Of a DNA stretch of 10,540 bases, positions 1 to 6,193 are shown one piece after another. The position numbers and the translations under genes were made by a program. The first letter of the stretch is position 1. Every line of letters begins with the position of its first letter. Where the stretch lies: the NCBI GenBank assembly GCA_002409375.1, contig DHNF01000165.1, forward strand, positions 1 through 10,540, written 5' to 3'. The DNA is from Ruminococcaceae bacterium UBA5423. Lineage in GTDB: Bacteria; Bacillota; Clostridia; Oscillospirales; Acutalibacteraceae. The notes under the pieces are model-generated. The model did not search any database, was not told where the DNA came from, and was given only the letters and a program-made list of their open reading frames with translations.

Positions 1-31
1 GTCGCGGGTTCGAACCCCGTTTCCCGCTCCA
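1..31 (+). tRNA. tRNA-Gly (probable), 3' end only
   Basis: The window opens inside a tRNA. A T-arm is visible: stem GCGGG (4-8), loop TTCGAAC (9-15), stem CCCGT (16-20). It is followed by the 3' acceptor strand TTCCCGC (21-27), discriminator T (28) and an encoded CCA (29-31). The acceptor implies a 5' end of GCGGGAA. That, with a U73 discriminator and the GTC just before the T-arm, matches bacterial tRNA-Gly, probably the GCC isoacceptor. The anticodon lies outside the window, so the identity is inferred from the acceptor and T-arm. Confidence 0.85.
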
Positions 32-34
32 ATG

Positions 35-87
35 AAAAACCGTGCGATAGAGCCAAAATAACGGCTTTATGGCACGGTTTTTGTTTT
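35..87 (+). terminator. Rho-independent terminator of the tRNA
   Basis: Arm 35-45 (AAAAACCGTGC) pairs perfectly with 72-82 (GCACGGTTTTT). After a G46/G71 mismatch the stem continues with ATAGAGCC (47-54) against GGCTTTAT (63-70), leaving an 8-base loop. The T-run at 78-87 is broken by one G. It lies 3 bases past the tRNA CCA, so it ends that transcript. Its design is shared with the terminator at 1348-1394. Confidence 0.9.
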
Positions 88-334
88 GCTAAACGATAAC
101 ACGAAACCCCAATTAAACTCATTTAAACCCATGTTTATTTCGTAAAAACTTCGTAAAACTTCGTATAAAAAACAGCCTATAACTTCAAGGCTTTCTTTAG
201 TGTTTTGATATTGTTGTGTCCGTATATATTGTTCTGGCTTGGACGGACGCCACGCAGGTGTGCTACCTGAAAAGGTATAAGGCAAACAAAAACGCCCATA
301 GTGTAGCAATAAATCACTTCTCGAATATAATGCA
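88..334. other. Gene-free AT-rich stretch between tRNA terminator and DUF2935 gene
   Basis: No convincing gene is seen here. A 95-codon minus-strand reading frame spans most of it, but it runs through the tRNA terminator, lacks a clear ribosome binding site and matches no family I recognise. The stretch does hold a short tandem repeat at 139-169. The site directly downstream of a tRNA 3' end is a common place for integration scars, but I can see neither an integrase remnant nor a duplicated tRNA end. Confidence 0.5.
139..169. repeat. Short tandem repeat, three units of TTCGTAAAAC type
   Basis: Three adjacent units are visible: TTCGTAAAAAC (139-149), TTCGTAAAAC (150-159) and TTCGTATAAA (160-169). 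The period of 10-11 bases is one DNA helical turn, which would suit a protein-binding array, but chance in AT-rich DNA is possible. It lies about 110 bases past the tRNA end. Confidence 0.5.
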
Positions 335-362
335 TTGAGTACTACTTCGGCCAAATTATATA
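335..362 (+). promoter_or_regulatory. Possible sigma-A promoter for the DUF2935 gene
   Basis: TTGAGT (335-340) as -35 and TATATA (357-362) as -10 are 16 bases apart, about 50 bases before the ATG at 411. The -10 lies in an alternating TA run, so its exact position is uncertain. The preceding transcript is closed by the tRNA terminator, so the gene needs its own promoter near here. Confidence 0.4.
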
Positions 363-410
363 TATATTGAGGTTTTGCACCTTATAAATAAAATTAGGAG
401 AGCGGGTAGC

Positions 411-1334
411 ATGATATCCAAAAATGAATTTATTACAATGTCTCTGGACTTAAATCTGTTTTTCCTGAGAATTATGAAGGAACATTCATTTTTCTTAGAA
501 ATAGCTTTTACTCCTGTAAACAGTCAAATGGCTTCAGAAGCTAAAAACTTTAGAATTTGTTTTGAAAAGCTTCTATCTGAAGCAACAAACTTGGCCAACG
601 GAAATGTAAGCCGGCAAGCAGTGGAGTCAAGGCAATTCGCAACTCAATTTACTGTTGATGCAGAGCAATTGACAAACTTCTATACAGGAGTGCCGTTCAA
701 TACAAACCTCACAAAAAGAGAATTAATGTTAATGCCGTGTGATAGACATACACCGGTAAGGGAACAAGAAGTTTGTTCTCTTAACCGCAGGTCGTATCGA
801 CTAACAGCGGCTTTAGCAGAATTTAAAGATAAGTTGCTAAATGATGTGCTATCATGCAGAATATTTACTTTAAATTATCCTCTTTTGATAAAGCATATAC
901 TCAGGGAAGCACGGCTTTTCATGGAAATGCTGGATAATTTAAATGATAAAAGAGACTGTATGGATCCTATCGACTTAATCGATCAGGAAGTGTTCTGGAA
1001 CCGTCAAATGGCGGAGCATGCCAAGTTCATTGCTGGCTTGCTTGATCCAACAGAAGAAATGCTTATCAATACTGCAAGGATGTTTGGTAAAGAGTTTGAT
1101 ATGCTAACGGCTGAGTCAACACAAGCTGCTCAAAAAAGCTGTAATATTAATAATGCTACAAGAGACAGTATTGCAGCAACAAAGCGTTTGCGAGACTTTA
1201 AGACTGCAGGTACACAAGGTCTTTTGGATTGCAATATAAAATCAATTATTGTCCCATTGCTTGCAGATCATGTCCTGAGAGAAGCTAATCACTATTTGTG
1301 CGTTCTCGGAGTGTGCAGCCCAGACAGGTCATAA
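411..1334 (+). CDS. DUF2935 family protein, two-repeat helical bundle
   Basis: This 307-residue protein has no signal peptide or membrane segment and looks cytoplasmic. It belongs to the DUF2935 family, mostly all-helical Firmicutes proteins of unknown biochemical role with a ferritin-like helical-bundle arrangement. Two halves repeat the same pattern. The first has KEH (23-25) on one helix and HILREA (162-167) on another; the second has AEH (201-203) with DPTEE (212-216) and HVLREA (287-292). The repeated His/Glu pairs could bind metal, but that is inference. The ATG at 411 is chosen because AGGAG (396-400) precedes it. An in-frame TTG at 375 would add 12 residues but has GAGG only 2 bases upstream. 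The gene is monocistronic: the tRNA terminator lies before it and its own terminator follows 13 bases after the stop. Family assignment is fairly sure; function is unknown. Confidence 0.85.
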   Translation: MISKNEFITMSLDLNLFFLRIMKEHSFFLEIAFTPVNSQMASEAKNFRICFEKLLSEATNLANGNVSRQAVESRQFATQFTVDAEQLTNFYTGVPFNTNLTKRELMLMPCDRHTPVREQEVCSLNRRSYRLTAALAEFKDKLLNDVLSCRIFTLNYPLLIKHILREARLFMEMLDNLNDKRDCMDPIDLIDQEVFWNRQMAEHAKFIAGLLDPTEEMLINTARMFGKEFDMLTAESTQAAQKSCNINNATRDSIAATKRLRDFKTAGTQGLLDCNIKSIIVPLLADHVLREANHYLCVLGVCSPDRS

Positions 1335-1347
1335 TAATATTACAAAT

Positions 1348-1394
1348 AAAAAACCGCGTGATAGAGCTTAAACAGCTTTATAACGCGGTTTTTT
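1348..1394 (+). terminator. Rho-independent terminator of the DUF2935 gene
   Basis: Arm 1348-1359 (AAAAAACCGCGT) pairs with 1383-1394 (ACGCGGTTTTTT). After a G1360/A1382 mismatch the stem continues with ATAGAGC (1361-1367) against GCTTTAT (1375-1381), with a 7-base loop. The flanking A and T tracts could let it act in both directions, but no minus-strand gene ends here. It begins 13 bases after the stop codon. Confidence 0.92.
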
Positions 1395-1407
1395 GTAACT
1401 TATAATG

Positions 1408-1466
1408 ACATTCGAATGTTTTTGATGGAGCGCAACATTTAAATTTATATACCAATTTCTATGTTG
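1408..1466. promoter_or_regulatory. Candidate operator region upstream of glnA (palindrome plus half-sites)
   Basis: A perfect 12-bp palindrome, ACATTCGAATGT, lies at 1408-1419. Related half-sites follow: AACATT (1434-1439) and ATGTTG (1461-1466). CAACAT (1433-1438) and ATGTTG form a 6-bp inverted repeat whose right arm sits just ahead of the extended -10. Such spacing would suit a regulator of glnA. The sites do not match the TGT-N-A...T-N-ACA pattern of Bacillus GlnR/TnrA, so no regulator is named. Confidence 0.35.
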
Positions 1467-1469
1467 TTA

Positions 1470-1478
1470 TGCTATAAT
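1470..1478 (+). promoter_or_regulatory. Extended -10 promoter of glnA
   Basis: TGCTATAAT (1470-1478) is a perfect TATAAT with the TGN extension. No good -35 is found 17 bases upstream (TACCAA at 1450-1455), which is common for extended -10 promoters and for activated genes. Transcription would start near 1485, giving a leader of about 30 bases that is too short for a riboswitch. Confidence 0.7.
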
Positions 1479-1513
1479 ATGATGAAATTATTGTAAATTC
1501 CAGGAGGCACTTT

Positions 1514-2947
1514 ATGTTCTCAAACGTGAAAGAAGTACATGATTACTGCAAACAAAACTCTATTAAGATGATAGACTTCAAAATGATTGATATTAACGGG
1601 CGGTGGCGTCATGTAACGATTCCGTATCAAAGATTAAATGAAGATATTATGAATTATGGCATAGGATTTGACGGCTCAAACTATGGCTATGCACCTGTTG
1701 AAAAGAGCGATATGGTGTTTATTCCCGAGCTATCGAGTGCCCATATTGATCCATTTGTAGACATATCCACCCTTACGATGATTGGTAATGTGCGTATAAT
1801 TGAACAAGACGGGAATAAACCCTTTGATCAGTATCCAAGAAATGTTGCGCTAAGGGCAGAGGAATACTTGCGTGAGACAAAAATTGCTGATTCTATGATC
1901 ATAGGCCCTGAATTTGAGTTTTATGTGCTGGATCACGCAAGCTATGAATGCAAGCCGAACACGGTTTCTTTTAAGCTTGATACATCTCAGGCTGATTGGA
2001 ATAGCGGGGATAATCTCAATATAAATTCAGGGTATCATGTGTCACCTAAAAGTGGTTATCATATTACTCCTCCTCATGATATTACATATAACCTGCGCAA
2101 TAAAATGTGCCTGCTTTTAGATGATTGGGGAGTCGAGGTCAAATATCATCACCATGAGGTGGGCGGTCCCGGTCAGCTCGAAATAGAAGTTGAGCTTGGT
2201 GCACTTACCGAAATGGCAGATAAGACAATGGCTATAAAATATATTGTCAAAAATGCTGCGGCGGCAGAAAACAAGACTGCTACTTTTATGCCTAAACCAA
2301 TTTTTTCAGAAGCGGGAAACGGTATGCATGTGCATATGCTGCTCCAAAAGCAAGGAAAGCCTTTGTTTTATGATGAAAAAGGTTATTCCGGATTGAGTCA
2401 GGTTGCTCATTGGTTTATAGGAGGTCTTTTAAAGCATGCTGCCTCCCTTTGCGCTTTGACAAACCCTTCGACAAATTCGTATAAACGACTTGTGCCCGGC
2501 TTCGAGGCACCTGTCACAATAGGTTATGCTACATCAAACAGGAGTGCTGTCATTCGCATTCCGGCATATGCAAAATCTCCTGATACCAAGCGATTTGAGC
2601 TTAGGAACCCCGACGCAACCTGCAATCCTTATTATGCTTATGCCGCAATACTTATGGCAGGAATTGACGGGATAATCAACAAGATTGACCCCCATAAAAA
2701 CGGCTGGGGTCCATATGACTATAATCTTTATAACCTGTCAACACAGGAACAGAAAAAATTAAAGTCTCTGCCTAAATCGCTTGATGAAGCGCTTGACTCG
2801 CTGGAAAAAGATCATGAATACTTAACTCGTGGAGGGGTTTTTCCTAAATTGCTGCTTGATACATGGATTAAAAACAAGCGCGCAGAAGCCGAGTCTATTA
2901 ACATTATTCCTCATCCCGCCGAGTTTTCTTATTATTATGACCTGTGA
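1514..2947 (+). CDS. glnA: Glutamine synthetase type I (glutamate-ammonia ligase)
   Basis: This 477-residue cytoplasmic enzyme makes glutamine from glutamate, ammonia and ATP, normally as a dodecamer. Family motifs appear in order: FDGS (52-55, active-site Asp loop), EFE (133-135, metal ligands), KYHHHEVGGPGQLEIE (210-225), NGMHVHM (269-275, metal His), NPSTNSYKRLVPGFEAP (317-333, with Arg325 and Glu331), NRSAVIRIP (342-350), and KRFELRNPD (359-367) with NPYYAYAA (371-378). The length and C-terminal PHPAEF...YYDL (467-477) resemble the E. coli/Thermotoga-like long form more than the 444-residue Bacillus GlnA. The loop after FDGS reads NYGYAPVEKSDM instead of the usual SSI-G-F form, as I recall from a GlnA lineage of Clostridia. 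Tyr406 in NLYNL aligns with the adenylylated Tyr of E. coli, but adenylylation is not expected in Firmicutes. AGGAGG (1502-1507) lies 6 bases before the ATG. The gene is monocistronic and converges on the permease. Confidence 0.97.
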   Translation: MFSNVKEVHDYCKQNSIKMIDFKMIDINGRWRHVTIPYQRLNEDIMNYGIGFDGSNYGYAPVEKSDMVFIPELSSAHIDPFVDISTLTMIGNVRIIEQDGNKPFDQYPRNVALRAEEYLRETKIADSMIIGPEFEFYVLDHASYECKPNTVSFKLDTSQADWNSGDNLNINSGYHVSPKSGYHITPPHDITYNLRNKMCLLLDDWGVEVKYHHHEVGGPGQLEIEVELGALTEMADKTMAIKYIVKNAAAAENKTATFMPKPIFSEAGNGMHVHMLLQKQGKPLFYDEKGYSGLSQVAHWFIGGLLKHAASLCALTNPSTNSYKRLVPGFEAPVTIGYATSNRSAVIRIPAYAKSPDTKRFELRNPDATCNPYYAYAAILMAGIDGIINKIDPHKNGWGPYDYNLYNLSTQEQKKLKSLPKSLDEALDSLEKDHEYLTRGGVFPKLLLDTWIKNKRAEAESINIIPHPAEFSYYYDL

Positions 2948-2986
2948 TGTGATTGGTTGTATATGTCGACGGAAAATTGATGGATC

Positions 2987-3020
2987 GGTGCGATGAGGGC
3001 ATTGCGCCCTACAATGTCGT
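2987..3020. repeat. Small GC-richer hairpin, possible dispersed repeat copy
   Basis: Between the glnA stop and the terminator, AGGGC (2996-3000) and GCCCT (3006-3010) form a 5-bp hairpin with loop ATTGC, flanked by CGGTGCGATG and TACAATGTCG. The block is GC-richer than its surroundings and resembles short intergenic repeats I recall from Clostridia genomes. One copy in one window cannot prove repetition. It has no T-tract, so it is not the terminator. Confidence 0.3.
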
Positions 3021-3026
3021 GGAATT

Positions 3027-3063
3027 AAAAACCCGTGGGAACAGTGAGTTCTCACGGGTTTTT
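3027..3063. terminator. Bidirectional terminator between glnA and the permease
   Basis: A 16-bp stem without bulges pairs AAAAACCCGTGGGAAC (3027-3042) with 3048-3063, with one G-T pair and the loop AGTGA. The 5' A-run and 3' T-run give a U-tract on either strand. It therefore serves glnA from the left and the permease, whose stop codon begins 25 bases away, from the right. Confidence 0.93.
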
Positions 3064-3088
3064 AGCTTATATCATTGTGAGCTGATTG

Positions 3089-4456
3089 TTATATAATTAG
3101 TGTTACAATTCTAATTGCAAACAACACACCGCATACGTACATTATCGGGTGGATATCACGATATTTACCTGTAATCAGTTTGAGGATAACCCATGCAAGC
3201 ATACCAAACATGATGCCGTTTGCAATTGAATAAGTGAAGGGCATCATAATTATTGCAAGGAAACCTCCGAGAACGTCTGCCATGTCGCCTTCAAACTTCA
3301 TTTTGAGCACAGCAGACATCATCAGCAATCCAACGAAAATAAGCGCCGGGGCTGTCGCAAACGATGGAATAGCAAGGAATATCGGAGCAAAGAAGAGAGC
3401 TACGATAAACAATATTGCGGTTGTAACTGCGGTAAGACCTGTGCGACCGCCTTCTGCAACGCCGGCCGAGCTTTCGACATAGCTTGTTACTGTTGATGTA
3501 CCAAGCATGGAACCGGCAACCGTACCGACAGCATCAGCCATAAGGGCACGGCCGACGCGGGGCAGCTTGCCTTCCTCGTCAAGCATGTTGCCTTTGCTTG
3601 CAACGCCGACAAGTGTGCCCACCGTGTCAAACAAGTCGACAAACAAAAAGGCAAATACTACTACGGCGAAATTCATCACATTCTTAGCGACATAATTAAA
3701 ATCAAATTGAAAGAATGTCGGTGCTAAAGATGGAGGAATCAAGTCCTTCACACTTTTGAATTCGGGAATAAGTGAAAAAGCACCCGCGTCGGGGTTGATC
3801 TGATACCAACCGATGAGCTGTGCAATAATACCCAACACCCATGTAATTAAAATGCCCCAAAGAATTGAGCCTTTAATATTAAAATGATGCAAAGTTGCGA
3901 TTACGACAAGACCTACTATTGCTAAAACGAATGATACGCTGCCGACATTTCCCATTGTAACGAGCGTTGCCGGGTCACCGATTGTAATGCCTGCACCCTG
4001 AAGACCAATAATTGTAATAAATAATCCGATACCGGTAGTGATGCCCAATTTAAGGTTTGCGGGAATTGCATTTACAAGTGTTTCGCGGAATTTGAACGCC
4101 GAAATAATAATAAAGATGATACCTTCGACCAAAACAGCGGTTAGCGCGATTTTCCACGGGTCTTGTATTCCCTGTTTTGCCAAGTCTGAGCATACGGTAA
4201 ACGCAAAATATGCATTAAGCCCCATACCCGAAGCCAGTGCAACAGGATAGTTTGCATAAAAACCCATAATCAATGTTGCAATTGCGGCTGAAATCGCCGT
4301 TGCCGTAAATACTGCTCCACTATTCATGCCGGATGCGGACAGTATTGATGGATTGACGGCCAGTATGTAGGCCATCGCAAGGAAAGTTGTAATGCCGGCA
4401 ATAATCTCGGTACGAACCGTAGTGCCGTTTTCCTTTAACTTGAATAACCTCTCCAT
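3089..4456 (-). CDS. NCS2 family purine/nucleobase permease (AzgA/PbuG type)
   Basis: This 455-residue inner-membrane protein should import nucleobases (adenine, guanine or hypoxanthine) by proton symport for purine salvage. It is hydrophobic throughout, with segments consistent with the family's 12-14 helices. AzgA-branch motifs include GMGLNAYFAF (77-86), FVDLFDTVGTLVG (272-284) and a conserved Thr/Ser-rich stretch with ESSAGVAEGGRTG (328-340). The E. coli AzgA and B. subtilis PbuG/PbuO proteins have similar lengths. The start at 4456 is chosen because AGGAGG lies 7 bases upstream in the minus sense and the family N-terminus begins there. An earlier in-frame ATG at 4495 would add 13 basic residues without a binding site. 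A promoter lies at 4522-4550. The leader is about 60 bases and lacks purine-riboswitch core sequences. Exact base specificity cannot be read from sequence. Confidence 0.93.
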   Translation of the reverse strand: MERLFKLKENGTTVRTEIIAGITTFLAMAYILAVNPSILSASGMNSGAVFTATAISAAIATLIMGFYANYPVALASGMGLNAYFAFTVCSDLAKQGIQDPWKIALTAVLVEGIIFIIISAFKFRETLVNAIPANLKLGITTGIGLFITIIGLQGAGITIGDPATLVTMGNVGSVSFVLAIVGLVVIATLHHFNIKGSILWGILITWVLGIIAQLIGWYQINPDAGAFSLIPEFKSVKDLIPPSLAPTFFQFDFNYVAKNVMNFAVVVFAFLFVDLFDTVGTLVGVASKGNMLDEEGKLPRVGRALMADAVGTVAGSMLGTSTVTSYVESSAGVAEGGRTGLTAVTTAILFIVALFFAPIFLAIPSFATAPALIFVGLLMMSAVLKMKFEGDMADVLGGFLAIIMMPFTYSIANGIMFGMLAWVILKLITGKYRDIHPIMYVCGVLFAIRIVTLII

Positions 4457-4521
4457 GTTTTTCCTCCTCGTTTTCCTTATATGACATTTTTCCATAAAAT
4501 ATTGGAAATTTCTTAAGATTA

Positions 4522-4550
4522 AGTATAGGGTATCGGAAACAAAAAATCAA
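4522..4550 (-). promoter_or_regulatory. Sigma-A promoter of the permease gene
   Basis: Read on the minus strand, TTGATT (4550-4545) is the -35 and TATACT (4527-4522) the -10, with a 17-base spacer. They match the consensus at 4 of 6 and 5 of 6 positions. Transcription would start near 4515, about 60 bases before the chosen ATG. Confidence 0.7.
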
Positions 4551-4630
4551 TAAGCAAGTTCAAAGTTTGTTCATAAAAATATCTAATAGTTTTTATTGAT
4601 TTATTGTAGATATTTGCCTTTTTCGGTGTT

Positions 4631-4661
4631 TTAACCACCAATATTTTTAAAAAACGGTTAA
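4631..4661. promoter_or_regulatory. Inverted repeat between the divergent promoters
   Basis: TTAACC (4631-4636) and GGTTAA (4656-4661) form a 6-bp inverted repeat separated by 19 AT-rich bases, just upstream of the -35 at 4678 and about 80 bases upstream of the permease -35. It could be an operator, but arms this short in AT-rich DNA may be chance. Confidence 0.2.
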
Positions 4662-4677
4662 CAATAGGCTTTTGGAT

Positions 4678-4707
4678 TTGACACAGTAGAAACATATCAA
4701 GTATAAT
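4678..4707 (+). promoter_or_regulatory. Consensus sigma-A promoter of the citrate-synthase-like gene
   Basis: The -35 TTGACA (4678-4683) and -10 TATAAT (4702-4707) are both perfect, with an 18-base spacer. This is the strongest promoter in the window. Transcription would start near 4714, leaving a leader of about 84 bases before the ATG at 4798. Confidence 0.88.
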
Positions 4708-4797
4708 CAAACTTAATTTATATTAATTTGGGCAGCCGTCATATTGGAGAATAGCATAAAAAGCATTGATAAAGTAATAAGGACAGGAGGTTATTAT

Positions 4798-6192
4798 ATG
4801 GCAAATATGAAGCCAAGGCTTAACGAAAGGTCCGGTTTGTTGGAGTTGGGGTTTGAGTTTATGGATGTAGCAGATCCCAACCTTTTCAGAAATATGTATC
4901 CGTATAACGATATTCCGAAGTTGATTTTTAATAAGCGGATTGTACCAATGAACCTACCCGAAAAAATTTATATAACTGATACAACATTTCGTGACGGTCA
5001 GCAGGCACGATCGCCGTATACGGTCGAGGAAATCTGTGATCTGTATTCCTTGATTCACAAGCTTGACAACGGCAGTGGCGTTATAAGGCAGACTGAATTT
5101 TTCCTATATTCAAATCAAGATAAGCAAGCTGTCGTTAAGTGCCGCGAGCTTGGTTATGATTTTCCGCAGATTACATCATGGATCCGCGCTCGCAAAGAGG
5201 ATTTTGCGCTTGTAAAAAGCATGGAGCTTAAGGAAACCGGCATATTGGTTTCATGTTCGGATTATCATATATTCAAAAAAATGAATTGGACTCGCTGCGA
5301 AGCAATAAAAAATTATCTCGAGGTAATTAATGCTGCGCTTGAGGAGGGTATCGTACCGCGATGCCATTTTGAAGATATAACAAGATCTGATTTTTACGGC
5401 TTTGTGCTGCCGTTTGTGCATCAGCTTATGGAATTATCTAAAGACAGCAAAATACCGATAAAAATTCGGGCGTGTGATACGCTGGGTCTGGGATCGTCAA
5501 TTCCCGGTGTCGTTTTGCCCCGCAGTGTGCAGCAGATAATGTACGGTCTTACCAATTATGCCGGGGTTCCGTCCGATATGCTTGAATGGCACGGGCATAA
5601 TGATTTTTATAATGCAGTTCCCAACGCTGTAACAGCCTGGTTGTACGGCTGTGCATCTGTTAATACTTCTCTGCTGGGTATAGGCGAGCGAACAGGCAAC
5701 ACCCCCCTTGAAGCGATGGTGATAGAATACTGCCAGCTAAAGGGCAACAACGGTGGTATGGATCTAAAAGTGATCACCGAAATTGCAGAATACTTTGAGA
5801 ATAATCTTAACTTTGAAATACCGCCGCGCACGCCATATGTCGGCAGAGCATTTAATGCAACGCGTGCCGGCATCCACGCTGACGGACTTATGAAAAATGA
5901 AGAGATTTATAATATTTTTAATACGACTGATATTCTTGGCCGTCCGCCAATAGTTGTGGTTGACGCGCATTCGGGCACTGCCGGGATTGCTGCATGGATT
6001 AATACTTATTATATGCTGACTGGTAAAGATAAGGTCAAAAAGCAGGATCATGGAGTGCGCAAAATCAAGGAATGGGTGGATTCGGAATATGAGGAGGGGC
6101 GCACAACTGTCATCGGGGACGCTGAGATGGAGCAGCAAGTTAAAAAGCACCTAAAGCGCGTATTGACATTTCGCGAAAGCCGTTCTGAATAA
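4798..6192 (+). CDS. DRE-TIM metallolyase, probable Re-citrate synthase
   Basis: This 464-residue cytoplasmic enzyme belongs to the 2-isopropylmalate/homocitrate synthase superfamily, which condenses acetyl-CoA with a 2-oxo acid on a TIM barrel with a divalent metal. The signature DTTFRDGQQAR (61-71) supplies catalytic Arg65 and metal ligand Asp66. HGHND (265-269) supplies two metal His, and GERTGN (296-301) the Asn ligand. AGIHADG (357-363) is the superfamily's AGIH-DG motif. TTFRDGQQAR instead of the LRDGEQ form of LeuA, the NGSG-I-RQ-EFF stretch (91-102) and the absence of a LeuA-type regulatory domain fit the Re-citrate synthase group known from Clostridium kluyveri. It would make citrate from acetyl-CoA and oxaloacetate toward 2-oxoglutarate and glutamate. 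Homocitrate or another synthase activity remains possible. The ATG at 4798 has AGGAGG (4785-4790) 7 bases upstream; an in-frame TTG at 4744 has none. Its stop lies 1 base from that of the oppositely oriented ger operon. Confidence 0.85.
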   Translation: MANMKPRLNERSGLLELGFEFMDVADPNLFRNMYPYNDIPKLIFNKRIVPMNLPEKIYITDTTFRDGQQARSPYTVEEICDLYSLIHKLDNGSGVIRQTEFFLYSNQDKQAVVKCRELGYDFPQITSWIRARKEDFALVKSMELKETGILVSCSDYHIFKKMNWTRCEAIKNYLEVINAALEEGIVPRCHFEDITRSDFYGFVLPFVHQLMELSKDSKIPIKIRACDTLGLGSSIPGVVLPRSVQQIMYGLTNYAGVPSDMLEWHGHNDFYNAVPNAVTAWLYGCASVNTSLLGIGERTGNTPLEAMVIEYCQLKGNNGGMDLKVITEIAEYFENNLNFEIPPRTPYVGRAFNATRAGIHADGLMKNEEIYNIFNTTDILGRPPIVVVDAHSGTAGIAAWINTYYMLTGKDKVKKQDHGVRKIKEWVDSEYEEGRTTVIGDAEMEQQVKKHLKRVLTFRESRSE

Positions 6193-6193
6193 T

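Noticed and set aside
67..354. Minus-strand 95-codon reading frame downstream of the tRNA
   Set aside because: It overlaps the tRNA terminator, has no clear ribosome binding site, and its protein shows no domain, signal or membrane pattern I recognise. The YEVLRSFYE stretch is simply the tandem DNA repeat in translation.
2822..3055. Minus-strand 77-codon frame over the glnA end and intergenic repeat
   Set aside because: It overlaps the conserved glnA C-terminus and starts in the terminator stem. The protein is Cys/His/Arg-rich in a way typical of translated GC-rich intergenic sequence.
4457..4797. Purine riboswitch in front of the permease gene
   Set aside because: The leader from the promoter at 4522-4550 is only about 60 bases, and none of the purine-aptamer core sequences is present on either strand.
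5764..6150. Minus-strand 128-codon frame inside the citrate-synthase-like gene
   Set aside because: It is antisense to conserved coding sequence that includes the AGIHADG motif, with no binding site or family resemblance.
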